Source of the DNA: Henriciella mobilis | GTDB lineage: Bacteria > Pseudomonadota > Alphaproteobacteria > Caulobacterales > Hyphomonadaceae | Assembly: GCF_003576315.1 (NCBI RefSeq) | Contig: NZ_QWFZ01000020.1 | Span: 124,001-188,000, forward strand | DNA: 64,000 nt | Reading direction: 5' to 3' | Part shown: positions 57,174-64,000 of the stretch, one piece after another | How the letters are laid out: the number at the start of each line of letters is the position of its first letter | How positions within the stretch are numbered: position 1 is the first letter of the stretch | Notes under the pieces: model-generated | Seen by the model: only the letters and a program-made list of their open reading frames with translations | Databases searched by the model: none | What the model was told of the DNA's origin: nothing | Program-made: the position numbers and the translations under genes

Positions 57174-57211
57174 GGTATGGGGTTTAATCTTTGCGCCAGA
57201 ATCCCCATACC
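57174..57211. repeat. Perfect 9-bp inverted repeat before trxB
   Basis: GGTATGGGG (57174-57182) and CCCCATACC (57203-57211) are separated by 20 bases containing TTTAAT. It lies 36 bp before the trxB start and 25 bp after the CDF gene. Possible operator or leader hairpin. Confidence 0.6.
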
Positions 57212-57246
57212 ATCAGGCCGACAAGACAAGCATACCGGAGCGGGCG

Positions 57247-58215
57247 ATGAGCGAGACGATCCATTCTGAAATCCTGATTATCGGGTCTGGCCCGGCCGGC
57301 TGGACGGCGGCGATCTATGCCGCGCGCGCCCTGCGCGACACCCGCGTCGTCTGTGGCCTGCAACCCGGCGGCCAGCTCACCATCACGACCGAGGTCGAGA
57401 ACTATCCCGGCTTTGCCGAGATCCAGGGGCCGGAGCTGATGGAGAAGATGCGCGACCATGCCGAGAAGATGGGCGCGAAAGTCACCGAGGATCATATCGC
57501 TGAAGTCAATTTCGAGAGCCGCCCCTTCAAGGCGATCGGCGAAAGCGGCACGGTCTACACGGCAGATGCGGTGGTCATCGCAACCGGCGCGCAGGCCAAA
57601 TGGCTCGGCCTGCCGAGCGAGGAGAAGTTCCAGGGCTTCGGCGTCTCGGCCTGCGCGACCTGCGACGGCTTCTTCTATCGCGGCAAGGAAGTGCTCGTCG
57701 TCGGCGGCGGCAATACGGCCGTGGAAGAAGCGCTGTTCCTCACCAATTTCGCCTCCAAGGTCACCGTCGTGCACCGGCGTGACAGCTTCCGGGCGGAGAA
57801 GATCCTGCAGGACCGCCTGTTCAAGCATCCAAAGGTCGAGATTCTCTGGGACACGGTGCTTGAGGAAGTCATCGGCGATGAGAATCCGCTCGGCGTGACC
57901 GCAGCGAAACTGAAAAACGTCAAGACCGGCGAAGAAGTCACCCGCGACGTCCACGGCGTCTTCATCGCCATCGGCCACGCGCCGCAGACCGAGCTCTTCA
58001 AGGGCAAGGTCGACATGAAGGCCAACGGCTACATCATCACCGAAGCTGGCACGACCAAGACCAATATTCCCGGCGTCTACGCGGCGGGTGACGTGACCGA
58101 CGAGACCTACCGCCAGGCCGTGACGGCCGCCGGCATGGGCTGCATGGCCGCGCTGGAAGCTGAACACTGGCTGGAAGAGCAGAAGGCCATCGAGGGCGCC
58201 GTCGCCGCCGAATAG
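57247..58215 (+). CDS. trxB: Thioredoxin-disulfide reductase
   Basis: A 322-aa NADPH:thioredoxin reductase. FAD site GSGPAGWTAAIYAARA near the N-terminus; redox Cys136 and Cys139 in SACATCDGFFYRGK; NADPH site VVGGGNTAVEEALFL; second FAD site GVYAAGDVTDETYRQAVTAAGMGC. E. coli has its pair at 135/138. It restores thioredoxin for ribonucleotide reduction and oxidative stress defence. A perfect inverted repeat precedes it. Confidence 0.97.
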   Translation: MSETIHSEILIIGSGPAGWTAAIYAARALRDTRVVCGLQPGGQLTITTEVENYPGFAEIQGPELMEKMRDHAEKMGAKVTEDHIAEVNFESRPFKAIGESGTVYTADAVVIATGAQAKWLGLPSEEKFQGFGVSACATCDGFFYRGKEVLVVGGGNTAVEEALFLTNFASKVTVVHRRDSFRAEKILQDRLFKHPKVEILWDTVLEEVIGDENPLGVTAAKLKNVKTGEEVTRDVHGVFIAIGHAPQTELFKGKVDMKANGYIITEAGTTKTNIPGVYAAGDVTDETYRQAVTAAGMGCMAALEAEHWLEEQKAIEGAVAAE

Positions 58216-58274
58216 GCATAACGCCCTCGCTTGTCAGCTGGACAGGCCTCCCCGTGGCGGTAAGGATGGTGTCC

Positions 58275-59438
58275 ATGGGGACGAACCGATCCATCTGGCG
58301 AGCCGCCGCGATGCTCGCCCTTTTCCCGGCTGTTCAAGCCCTCGCGGAGCCGCCGGAACTCGACGCTGCCATCGATGCCTATATCGAGGACGATTATAGC
58401 CAGATGGCGGTGATCGAGCGCTATGGCGCACAAGGCAATGCCGAGGCGCTCAGCGTGCTGGGACAGGCGGCCTTCTATGGCCTTGGCCGCCCGAAGGATA
58501 CTGGCGAAGGACTTGCCCTGCTTCAGCAGGCTGCAGAGGCGGGTGACCGGTCAGCCGCAGTCCAGCTCGGCCGTATTTATGAGAATGGCACCGCGGGCAC
58601 CGTCGACACGACCGAAGCGGCCCGGTGGTACGTGAAGGCTGCCAATGCAGGCGAATCATTTTCTTCACCCGCAGCCCTGAAGCGCCTGCCCCGCGCGGAT
58701 GTGATCGCCGCTGGCGGCGGCGCTTACATCGATACAACGCCAACACCCCCGGTCTCCCAATCAGCCGCCAATGCGCCCGTCACCAGCAATGCAGGCGGCG
58801 GCCTCTATTCGATGAGCGAGGACGAGGTCGATGCGCTCTCCGATACACTGTTCGGCACGGGATCGACGAGCCCTCCTGCACCGGACACGCCTGCGCCTGC
58901 AGCCTCAGCACCACCGGCACCGCAGGCCCGAGCCGACACAGATCCTGACCCTTCCGAACTGGCAAATGCCTTGGCCGACATGATCTTCGGCACCGGCCCT
59001 GCATCCGTGCCTGAACCGCTGACGATGAATGACGGGACCCAGTTCCCGCTGCTGGCGGATACGTCGCTCAATGCGAGCGGAGATGCTGCGGCAAGCTGCG
59101 CGGTCGTCCTGACGCCCGTAATCGACGACCGAAGCGACGAGCTGCGCACCCTGATCGACCAAGCGAAATCGCAGACGGGCGTGGACCGGCAGGTCACGCT
59201 GAACCGTATGACCCTCGTGAAGTCGGATGTCGAACGCTTCCTGTCCACGAAGACCTTCGCGGTGGAGCTCCTGGGCAATCCGGAGCGCAATGGCGGTGTC
59301 TCCGGCGATGCGGTCGATCAGGCGGTCGCCCGACACCAGATCGCTTATGAAGGCGACACGCTGTCCGGCCCCTCAGCGGGGCTTTGCCGCGACCGGCTTG
59401 TCTTGCTGACGGCCCAGTTGTCGGTCCGGGGCGACTGA
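58275..59438 (+). CDS. Exported Sel1-repeat protein, paralogue 1 (387 aa)
   Basis: A signal peptide (to about residue 25, VQALAEPP) then Sel1-like repeats (about 28-135): GNAEALSVLGQAAFYGLGRPKDTGEGLALLQQAAEAG and DRSAAVQLGRIYENGTAGTVDTTEAARWYVKAANAG. A Pro/Ala-rich linker follows (about 145-255, TSPPAPDTPAPAASAPPAP), and then a C-terminal module opening MNDGTQFPLLADTSLNASGDAAASCAVVLTPVI. The next gene has the same architecture and C-terminal module. Sel1 repeats bind partners in signalling and envelope processes; the ligand is unknown. Start chosen from AAGG nine bases before the ATG; an ATG nine bases earlier is possible. Confidence 0.82.
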   Translation: MGTNRSIWRAAAMLALFPAVQALAEPPELDAAIDAYIEDDYSQMAVIERYGAQGNAEALSVLGQAAFYGLGRPKDTGEGLALLQQAAEAGDRSAAVQLGRIYENGTAGTVDTTEAARWYVKAANAGESFSSPAALKRLPRADVIAAGGGAYIDTTPTPPVSQSAANAPVTSNAGGGLYSMSEDEVDALSDTLFGTGSTSPPAPDTPAPAASAPPAPQARADTDPDPSELANALADMIFGTGPASVPEPLTMNDGTQFPLLADTSLNASGDAAASCAVVLTPVIDDRSDELRTLIDQAKSQTGVDRQVTLNRMTLVKSDVERFLSTKTFAVELLGNPERNGGVSGDAVDQAVARHQIAYEGDTLSGPSAGLCRDRLVLLTAQLSVRGD

Positions 59439-59520
59439 AAACATATCACTGCATCGCCATCCGGGCCGGCGCTGACACTTGCCGCTGGACGAGCCCCGCC
59501 TCCTCCTTAAAGTGCCCGTC

Positions 59521-60507
59521 ATGATCCGGCTTTTCCTGGTAGCATTTCTGACCGGCACCATGACACTGGCGAGCGCCTCTGCGCAGTCGGAGGAATTGAA
59601 TGCGGCGGTCGATGCCTATCTGAAGGAAGACTACAGCCATATCGATGTGATCGCCCGTTACGCCGAAGATGGTGAGCCGGAAGCCATTGCGATCCTCGGT
59701 CAGGCTTATCTCTACGGTTTCGGAATCGAAGCCGACCAGCTTCTTGGCATTGCCCTGCTCGAACAGGCCGCCAGCCTCGGCGAACGCTCCTCGACCGTGC
59801 ACCTTGGGCGCGTCTTCGAATTCGGCCTGGAAGGCATTCCCGCCAATCCGGAAACCGCGGCGAAATGGTATGTCGAGGCTGCGCGTGGCGGCGATACCCG
59901 CTCAGCCCCGGCCGCCCTGAAGCGCCTGCCACGCGACATCGTGATCGCCGCAGGCGGCGCCGCCTGGGCCCGGGAGGCAGGTGCTGCGCGCCCGGTCTCC
60001 ATCGAACCGCTTGAGGAAAAGGTTGTCGTCGTCCCGTCTCCGGCCAGCGCCCTGCTCGGCACATCCAGTCCGCCGCCGCCCTTGCGCATGAATGACGGCA
60101 CGCCCTTTCCCATCTTTGCCGACACGAAGCTCAGCGCCGCCGGCGATGCGGCGGCCAGCTGTTTCGTTGTGCTGAAACCGGAAATCGAGCGCCAGAAGCT
60201 CGCGCTTGAAGACCTCATGAAGCTGGATGGCTTCGGCGCCAGCGAGGCGGGCGGCAGCCGTCACAGCGAGCTTGCCGAAACCGATCGCAAGCTCGCGGCG
60301 ATGCGGGACGCCCTGAAGGCCAGCGAAGCGGTGCTGGGTGATCCGAAGCGAAATGGCAATCTGACGGCGGAAGATGTCCGCCTCGCCCTCATCGTTCATT
60401 CCGAAGCGTTAGGCAGCCGCCCGCAGACTGGCCCGGCAGCATCCCTGTGCGCCGCGCGGCTGGTGCCCTTGATCGGCGAAAGCGCTGGCTGGACCGATGG
60501 CCGCTAA
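59521..60507 (+). CDS. Exported Sel1-repeat protein, paralogue 2 (328 aa)
   Basis: Tandem homologue of the preceding gene. Signal peptide MIRLFLVAFLTGTMTLASASAQ; Sel1 repeats GEPEAIAILGQAYLYGFGIEADQLLGIALLEQAASLG and ERSSTVHLGRVFEFGLEGIPANPETAAKWYVEAARGG; a shorter linker (about 165-195); then MNDGTPFPIFADTKLSAAGDAAASCFVVLKPEI, which matches the paralogue nearly block for block. Both keep LKRLPR(A)D(V/I)(V)IAAGG after the repeats. The final region has a Cys (ASLCAARLV) as in paralogue 1 (AGLCRDRLV), likely bonding with the Cys of AAASC. Confidence 0.82.
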   Translation: MIRLFLVAFLTGTMTLASASAQSEELNAAVDAYLKEDYSHIDVIARYAEDGEPEAIAILGQAYLYGFGIEADQLLGIALLEQAASLGERSSTVHLGRVFEFGLEGIPANPETAAKWYVEAARGGDTRSAPAALKRLPRDIVIAAGGAAWAREAGAARPVSIEPLEEKVVVVPSPASALLGTSSPPPPLRMNDGTPFPIFADTKLSAAGDAAASCFVVLKPEIERQKLALEDLMKLDGFGASEAGGSRHSELAETDRKLAAMRDALKASEAVLGDPKRNGNLTAEDVRLALIVHSEALGSRPQTGPAASLCAARLVPLIGESAGWTDGR

Positions 60508-60516
60508 GGTCAGCCA

Positions 60517-61269
60517 CTAGAGCAGCGCCGCTGCGGCCCGTTCAATATCCTTGCGTGAATGGTCTTTGACATAGAGCTGGAAGGATTGCGCGCGGGCCTG
60601 CATGATTCGCGTCAACGTATCGTCAGCCTCTCCGGAAACCGCGCGGTCGAGGCAGGTGGCGATCTCGTCTTCATACTTGCGGGCATTCAGCGCTGCGAGG
60701 GCACGGGCATACTGCCAGTGGAGCGCCGGGTCGGCCTCGCCGGTCTCGACGGCGCGGGTGTAGTGCTCACGCGCGCTCTGGACGCTGGCGCCCATGAAGG
60801 CCGCCCCAAGGCCGCCGCCGCGCCGGACGACCTCAATGTTCCAGACCGCCATGAAGCCCTGCGCATAGACATTGTCCGGATGGGCTTCGAGGACATCCTT
60901 CACCAGATCCCGTGAGGTGCCGCCATAACCGGAATCGAGCGCTTCGCGCGTCGACATCTTCCGCGCTTTCAGCGACAGCGTGATCGCCAGCTGCAGCCGG
61001 CCTTCGACATGCTCCGGATCGAGGCTGAGGGCCTTGCGTGCAAGCGCTTCTGCTTCGTCGAGTCTGCTATCGGTCGGTTTACCTTCGATAATGGCGTCGG
61101 CGAGAATGGCGCGGGCTGCGCGGGCATAATTGTCGGCGCCGCCCTCAAGCTGGGCCATTTCGGCCGATTGCAGGAACTGTCCCGAGGCGAAGGCCCGTTC
61201 GATCGGATCTGCCGATGCAGGCGCGCCGGACAGCAGGAGAAGACTGATAAAGGCACCCAGCCATTTCAT
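60517..61269 (-). CDS. Exported TPR-like protein, 250 aa
   Basis: A signal peptide (MKWLGAFISLLLLSGAPASA) is followed by helix-turn-helix units resembling tetratricopeptide repeats: RLDEAEALARKALSLDPEHVEGRLQLAITL, DLVKDVLEAHPDNVYAQGFMAVWNIEVV and AREHYTRAVETGEADPALHWQYARALAAL. No enzymatic motif. It converges on the Sel1 paralogues (nine-base gap). A protein-interaction role in the periplasm is inferred. Confidence 0.78.
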   Translation of the reverse strand: MKWLGAFISLLLLSGAPASADPIERAFASGQFLQSAEMAQLEGGADNYARAARAILADAIIEGKPTDSRLDEAEALARKALSLDPEHVEGRLQLAITLSLKARKMSTREALDSGYGGTSRDLVKDVLEAHPDNVYAQGFMAVWNIEVVRRGGGLGAAFMGASVQSAREHYTRAVETGEADPALHWQYARALAALNARKYEDEIATCLDRAVSGEADDTLTRIMQARAQSFQLYVKDHSRKDIERAAAALL

Positions 61270-61333
61270 GGTAATCGAGTATAGCGCGAAATCGCGGCTC
61301 GCCCAATTGGGGAAACTTGCCTAGTTGAAGAGT

Positions 61334-62446
61334 ATGGAGCGACTCGAAGCAGACCTTGTGATCATCGGCGCCGGCGTCATCGGCCTTGCGGCCGGGCGGG
61401 CGGCCGCCATGAAAGGCCGGGATGTGATCATCCTGGAAGCCGAGGATGCGATTGCCACCCATACCTCCTCGCGCAATTCCGAAGTCATCCATGCCGGGCT
61501 CTACTATGCGACCGGCTCCCACAAGGCAGATTTCTGCGTGCGCGGACGGCGCGCCCTCTACGCCTATCTCGATGCGCATGGTGTCACCTACAAGAATTGC
61601 GGAAAGCTGGTCGTCGCCCATGCCGAGGAAGCCGGCGGCCTCGGCGCCATCATGGCGCGGGCCGAGGCGAACGGGGTTGAGAACCTGGAGCTCATTTCGG
61701 GCGATGCCGCACGCGAGATCGAACCGGCGCTCAGTCCGGACATCACAGCCGCGATCCGGTCGCCCGTCTCCGGCATCTTCGACAGCCATGGCTATTTCCT
61801 CGCCCTGCAGGGCGAGCTGGAGGATCATGGCGGCATGATCGCCTTCGGCACGCCGGTGCGCTCGGGCACCCTGCTCGAAGACGGGGTCGAGCTTGTCACT
61901 GGCGGCGAGACACCAACCGTTATCCGTGCCCGCACCGTGATCAACGCGGCCGGGCACAATGCCATTGCCATCGCCAAGTCTATTGAAGGGCCGCACACCG
62001 GCGCCCTGCCCGTGCCGCGTTTCGTCAAGGGCAGCTATTTCAGCGTGCTCGGCAAGACGCCCTTCTCGCGGCTCATTTATCCGATGCCCGACAGCGCCAG
62101 CCTCGGCCTGCACCTGACGGTCGACCTGTCTGGGCGCGGCCGGCTCGGCCCCGACGCCGAATGGCTGCCCGAAGGCGCTGGCCCGCCTTTCGATTACCAG
62201 GTGGACCCTGCCCGCGCCGCCCGCTTCTATGCCTCTGTCAGACGCTACTGGCCCGGCTTGCCGGACGGGGCCCTCGCCCCGGACTATGCCGGTGTACGCC
62301 CGAAAATCGTCGGCGAGGGTGAGCCGTCCGGCGACTTCACTTTCATCACTGTGGATACGCGCCTCATCAATCTCATCGGCATGGAGAGCCCGGGCCTGAC
62401 CTCCTCCCTGGCGATTGCAGACCATGTGGCAGGCCTGCTGGAATAG
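61334..62446 (+). CDS. FAD-dependent oxidoreductase (L-2-hydroxyglutarate dehydrogenase-like)
   Basis: A 370-aa DAO-superfamily flavoenzyme. FAD site LVIIGAGVIGLAAGRAAAMKGRDVIILE; ATHTSSRNSEVIHAGLYY is the characteristic LhgO/L2HGDH block; VINAAGHNAIAIAK binds the cofactor; the C-terminus has INLIGMESPGLTSSLAIADHVAGLL. L-2-hydroxyglutarate is the most likely substrate but other 2-hydroxy acids or amines are possible. A TTG nine bases upstream of the ATG is an alternative start. Confidence 0.9.
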   Translation: MERLEADLVIIGAGVIGLAAGRAAAMKGRDVIILEAEDAIATHTSSRNSEVIHAGLYYATGSHKADFCVRGRRALYAYLDAHGVTYKNCGKLVVAHAEEAGGLGAIMARAEANGVENLELISGDAAREIEPALSPDITAAIRSPVSGIFDSHGYFLALQGELEDHGGMIAFGTPVRSGTLLEDGVELVTGGETPTVIRARTVINAAGHNAIAIAKSIEGPHTGALPVPRFVKGSYFSVLGKTPFSRLIYPMPDSASLGLHLTVDLSGRGRLGPDAEWLPEGAGPPFDYQVDPARAARFYASVRRYWPGLPDGALAPDYAGVRPKIVGEGEPSGDFTFITVDTRLINLIGMESPGLTSSLAIADHVAGLLE

Positions 62447-62536
62447 GCGGTTGCCGAGGCGGGCGCGAATGTGTATTGAGCCCGCTTGCTGTACCGCGTG
62501 CAGGCATTGCGGGCAGGCACGGCCCACCACCGGTCC

Positions 62537-62613
62537 GGTTCGGTAGCTCAGCTGGTTAGAGCGCATGACTCATAATCATGAGGTCGGGAGTTCAAGTCTC
62601 CCCCGAACCACCA
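62537..62613 (+). tRNA. tRNA-Met (CAT), elongator type
   Basis: A 77-nt cloverleaf with encoded CCA: acceptor GGTTCGG/CCGAACC, D-arm GCTC..GAGC, anticodon stem CATGA/TCATG around CTCATAA, T-stem GGGAG/CTCCC around TTCAAGT. A full G1-C72 pair argues against initiator tRNA, and U4-A69 argues against Ile2, so elongator Met is most likely. Confidence 0.92.
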
Positions 62614-62960
62614 TCCTTGCTTCAACCAGCACCCGGCGGACCTTCCAGGACATCACCTCAGAGAGCTGCGGTATTTAGGCCAGACCTGTTGCCGGCACCC
62701 TACTCGCCGCAGGCCTGGCCATCCTGCAGCAACCATTATGGTCCTGACATTACAGCTGCAAATTTCTGCAAGACGGCTATGCCGCGCAACCAATTCTTAA
62801 GGACGCGGCCATATCTGTCCCTGATGAATTAGTATCCACAGCGCGAAACCGGAATAGTCATCAGGCGACCCGGGGGGCATAAGGGAGCGGGGCAATCGAG
62901 CCTCGTGCGTTCGGCGATGATTGGTCACCAGCAATTCGCAGCCTGTGCGGAGGCGCAAAG
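62614..62960. other. Intergenic region with no gene seen (347 bp)
   Basis: Between tRNA-Met and the chemotaxis operon. I find no ORF with a credible start and composition, no rRNA or tRNA and no clear hairpin terminator. The promoter of the STAS-cheY-cheA operon should lie here; the ribosome binding site GGAGG is at its end. Confidence 0.5.
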
Positions 62961-63257
62961 ATGAGCGCCCTGGACGGAGCTAACAGCATTACACTTCCGG
63001 ACGATCTGTCAGGCGTCTTCTGTGAAGCCCTGAAAGCGGACCTGCTTGCCCGGCGCGGACAGCCGCTCGAGCTCGACGCGTCGAACGTCGTGCGCTGCGG
63101 CGGCCAGGCCGTACAGCTTCTAGTGTCTGCGAAACGCAGCTGGGCCAGTGACGGCCAGCCCTTCGCCATCGTCAACCCGGAGGCGGACTTCATTCGAATC
63201 GTCCAGCTCACCGGGCTGCAGGATGAGCTTTTTCCAGAGTCAGGAGCCGATACATGA
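62961..63257 (+). CDS. STAS-domain protein of the chemotaxis operon, 98 aa
   Basis: A small single-domain STAS-like protein (ITLPDDLSGVFCEALKADLLARRGQPLELDASNVVRCGGQAVQLLVSAKRSWASDGQPFAIVNP). The usual phosphorylatable Ser of anti-anti-sigma proteins (D-x-S at the loop before helix 2) appears as the CGG segment, so phospho-control of that residue is not evident. The cheY start overlaps its stop (ATGA). GGAGG is just before the ATG. Confidence 0.85.
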   Translation: MSALDGANSITLPDDLSGVFCEALKADLLARRGQPLELDASNVVRCGGQAVQLLVSAKRSWASDGQPFAIVNPEADFIRIVQLTGLQDELFPESGADT

Positions 63258-63619
63258 CATTGCGGATTCTCGCGGTCGACGATTCAAGAACGATGCGGGA
63301 CATGGTGAAGGCCGCCCTGGCCAGCGCCGGTTTCGAAGTACACACCGCCGATGACGGCGTGCACGGTCTGGAAGTGCTCAATGAGTGCACGCCCGACGTC
63401 ATTATCACCGATATCAACATGCCGCGCATGGATGGTTTCGGCTTCATCGAATCAGTGCGCTCGATCGACCAGTACAAGCAGGTCCCGATCCTCACGCTGA
63501 CCACTGAAAGCGCCCCGGAACTCAAGCAGCGCGCCCGCGATGCCGGCGCAACCGGCTGGATCGTGAAACCGTTCGACCGCGACAAGCTCGTCAACGTCAT
63601 CCGGCGCGTCGCCGCCTGA
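63254..63619 (+). CDS. cheY: Chemotaxis response regulator CheY
   Basis: A 121-aa single-receiver protein: acidic pocket VDDS (D9, D10), phospho-Asp53 in VIITDINMPRMDG, Thr83/84 in LTLTTES and Lys105 in GWIVKPFD. It relays CheA phosphorylation to the flagellar motor or another output. Four-base overlap with the STAS gene and a short gap to cheA. Confidence 0.95.
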   Translation: MTLRILAVDDSRTMRDMVKAALASAGFEVHTADDGVHGLEVLNECTPDVIITDINMPRMDGFGFIESVRSIDQYKQVPILTLTTESAPELKQRARDAGATGWIVKPFDRDKLVNVIRRVAA

Positions 63620-63641
63620 CCCCGAAAGGACGCAGAACCGC

Positions 63642-64000
63642 ATGGATCCGATGGACGAAATCAGGCAGACCTTCTTCCTTGAATGCGAAGACCTGCTCCA
63701 GGCCCTCATGGAAGGCCTCGCGGCCATCGAAGGCGGCGATGAAGACCCCGAAACCGTCAACGCCATTTTCCGCGCGGTTCACTCCATCAAGGGCGGCGCC
63801 GGTGCGTTCTCGCTGGATGAGCTCGTAAAATTCGCCCACACATTCGAGACGGTGCTCGACGAAGTGCGCGCGGACCGCATGGAGCTGACGCCTGCTCTGA
63901 TGTCGGTCTTCTTCCGCTCGGCTGACCAGCTGTCGGACCTCGTCGAAGCCGCTTCGGTTGGCGATTCGGTCGATGCCGAACGCATGAACGCGATCATGCT
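63642..64000 (+). CDS. cheA: Chemotaxis histidine kinase CheA (partial, cut at window end)
   Basis: The N-terminal 119 codons of CheA. The HPt (P1) domain is complete: MDPMDEIRQTFFLECEDLLQALMEGLAAIE, the phosphorylated His47 in RAVHSIKGGAGAF, and FAHTFETVLDEVRADRMELTPALMSVFFRSADQLSDLV. The kinase core lies outside the window. AAAGGA lies 12 bases upstream of the ATG; an ATG nine bases further in is possible. Confidence 0.94.
   Translation, partial: MDPMDEIRQTFFLECEDLLQALMEGLAAIEGGDEDPETVNAIFRAVHSIKGGAGAFSLDELVKFAHTFETVLDEVRADRMELTPALMSVFFRSADQLSDLVEAASVGDSVDAERMNAIM

Overview
The window is a gene-dense, GC-rich chromosomal segment of an alphaproteobacterium. The closest fit I can infer is Caulobacterales, Hyphomonadaceae-like. 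Pointers are the yqeY/dnaG/rpoD neighbourhood, carA divergent from yqeY, an ELM1-type (DUF1022) protein, a dipeptidyl peptidase IV, a TadG-like pilin-associated protein, panD, and alpha-type promoters (TTGAC-like/17 bp/CTAT-like) before carA and carB. I see no phage, transposon, plasmid or CRISPR signature. The genus is inference only.

Layout. 0.2-2 kb: two 41-aa basic micro-ORFs with matching C-termini, a glyoxalase-fold protein and a small membrane protein. 2-7.5 kb (minus): HCCA-isomerase-like protein, GAF-GGDEF-PilZ diguanylate cyclase, PAP2 phosphatase, ABC-F factor EttA, a lipoprotein. 7.6-15.8 kb (plus): dipeptidyl peptidase IV, the trehalose block otsA-otsB-GH15, DUF1330, YbjN-like protein, acid phosphatase lipoprotein. 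15.8-22.5 kb: free-methionine sulfoxide reductase facing a six-gene overlapping operon DUF4129-DUF4350-MoxR-DUF58-SpoIIM-RDD. 22.5-30 kb: DUF6265, tRNA(CAT), SIMPL protein, an unrecognised lipoprotein, panD, VOC proteins, YjbQ-type protein, a SufR/DeoR-like regulator with a palindrome before its divergent neighbour. 30-34.5 kb: metY, oligoendopeptidase F, transglutaminase-like protein.

34.6-43.6 kb: rpoD and dnaG (minus), separated from yqeY by a four-gene stress/regulatory block (SRPBCC, ArsR, CPBP protease, TetR); then carA and a 2OG-Fe(II) oxygenase that lacks a canonical start codon. 43.6-50.9 kb: small envelope proteins, GFA protein, M48 protease, PqiA-like protein, MBL hydrolase, acyl-CoA dehydrogenase, TadG-like protein, two small lipoproteins. 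51-58 kb: carB, greA, ELM1-like protein, zinc-type CDF transporter, trxB. 58-62.6 kb: two tandem Sel1-repeat paralogues, a TPR-like protein, an LhgO-like FAD oxidoreductase, tRNA-Met. 63-64 kb: start of a chemotaxis operon (STAS protein, cheY, cheA cut by the window edge).

Most genes are housekeeping. The items that deserve a second look are the MoxR/SpoIIM/RDD operon of unknown purpose, the DnaG with all four zinc ligands replaced, the oxygenase whose only plausible start near its domain is CTG overlapping the carA stop, three well-formed operator palindromes next to small regulators, a hairpin covering the ribosome binding site of the TadG-like gene, the micro-ORF pair, and the Sel1 paralogues with an unrecognised shared C-terminal module.
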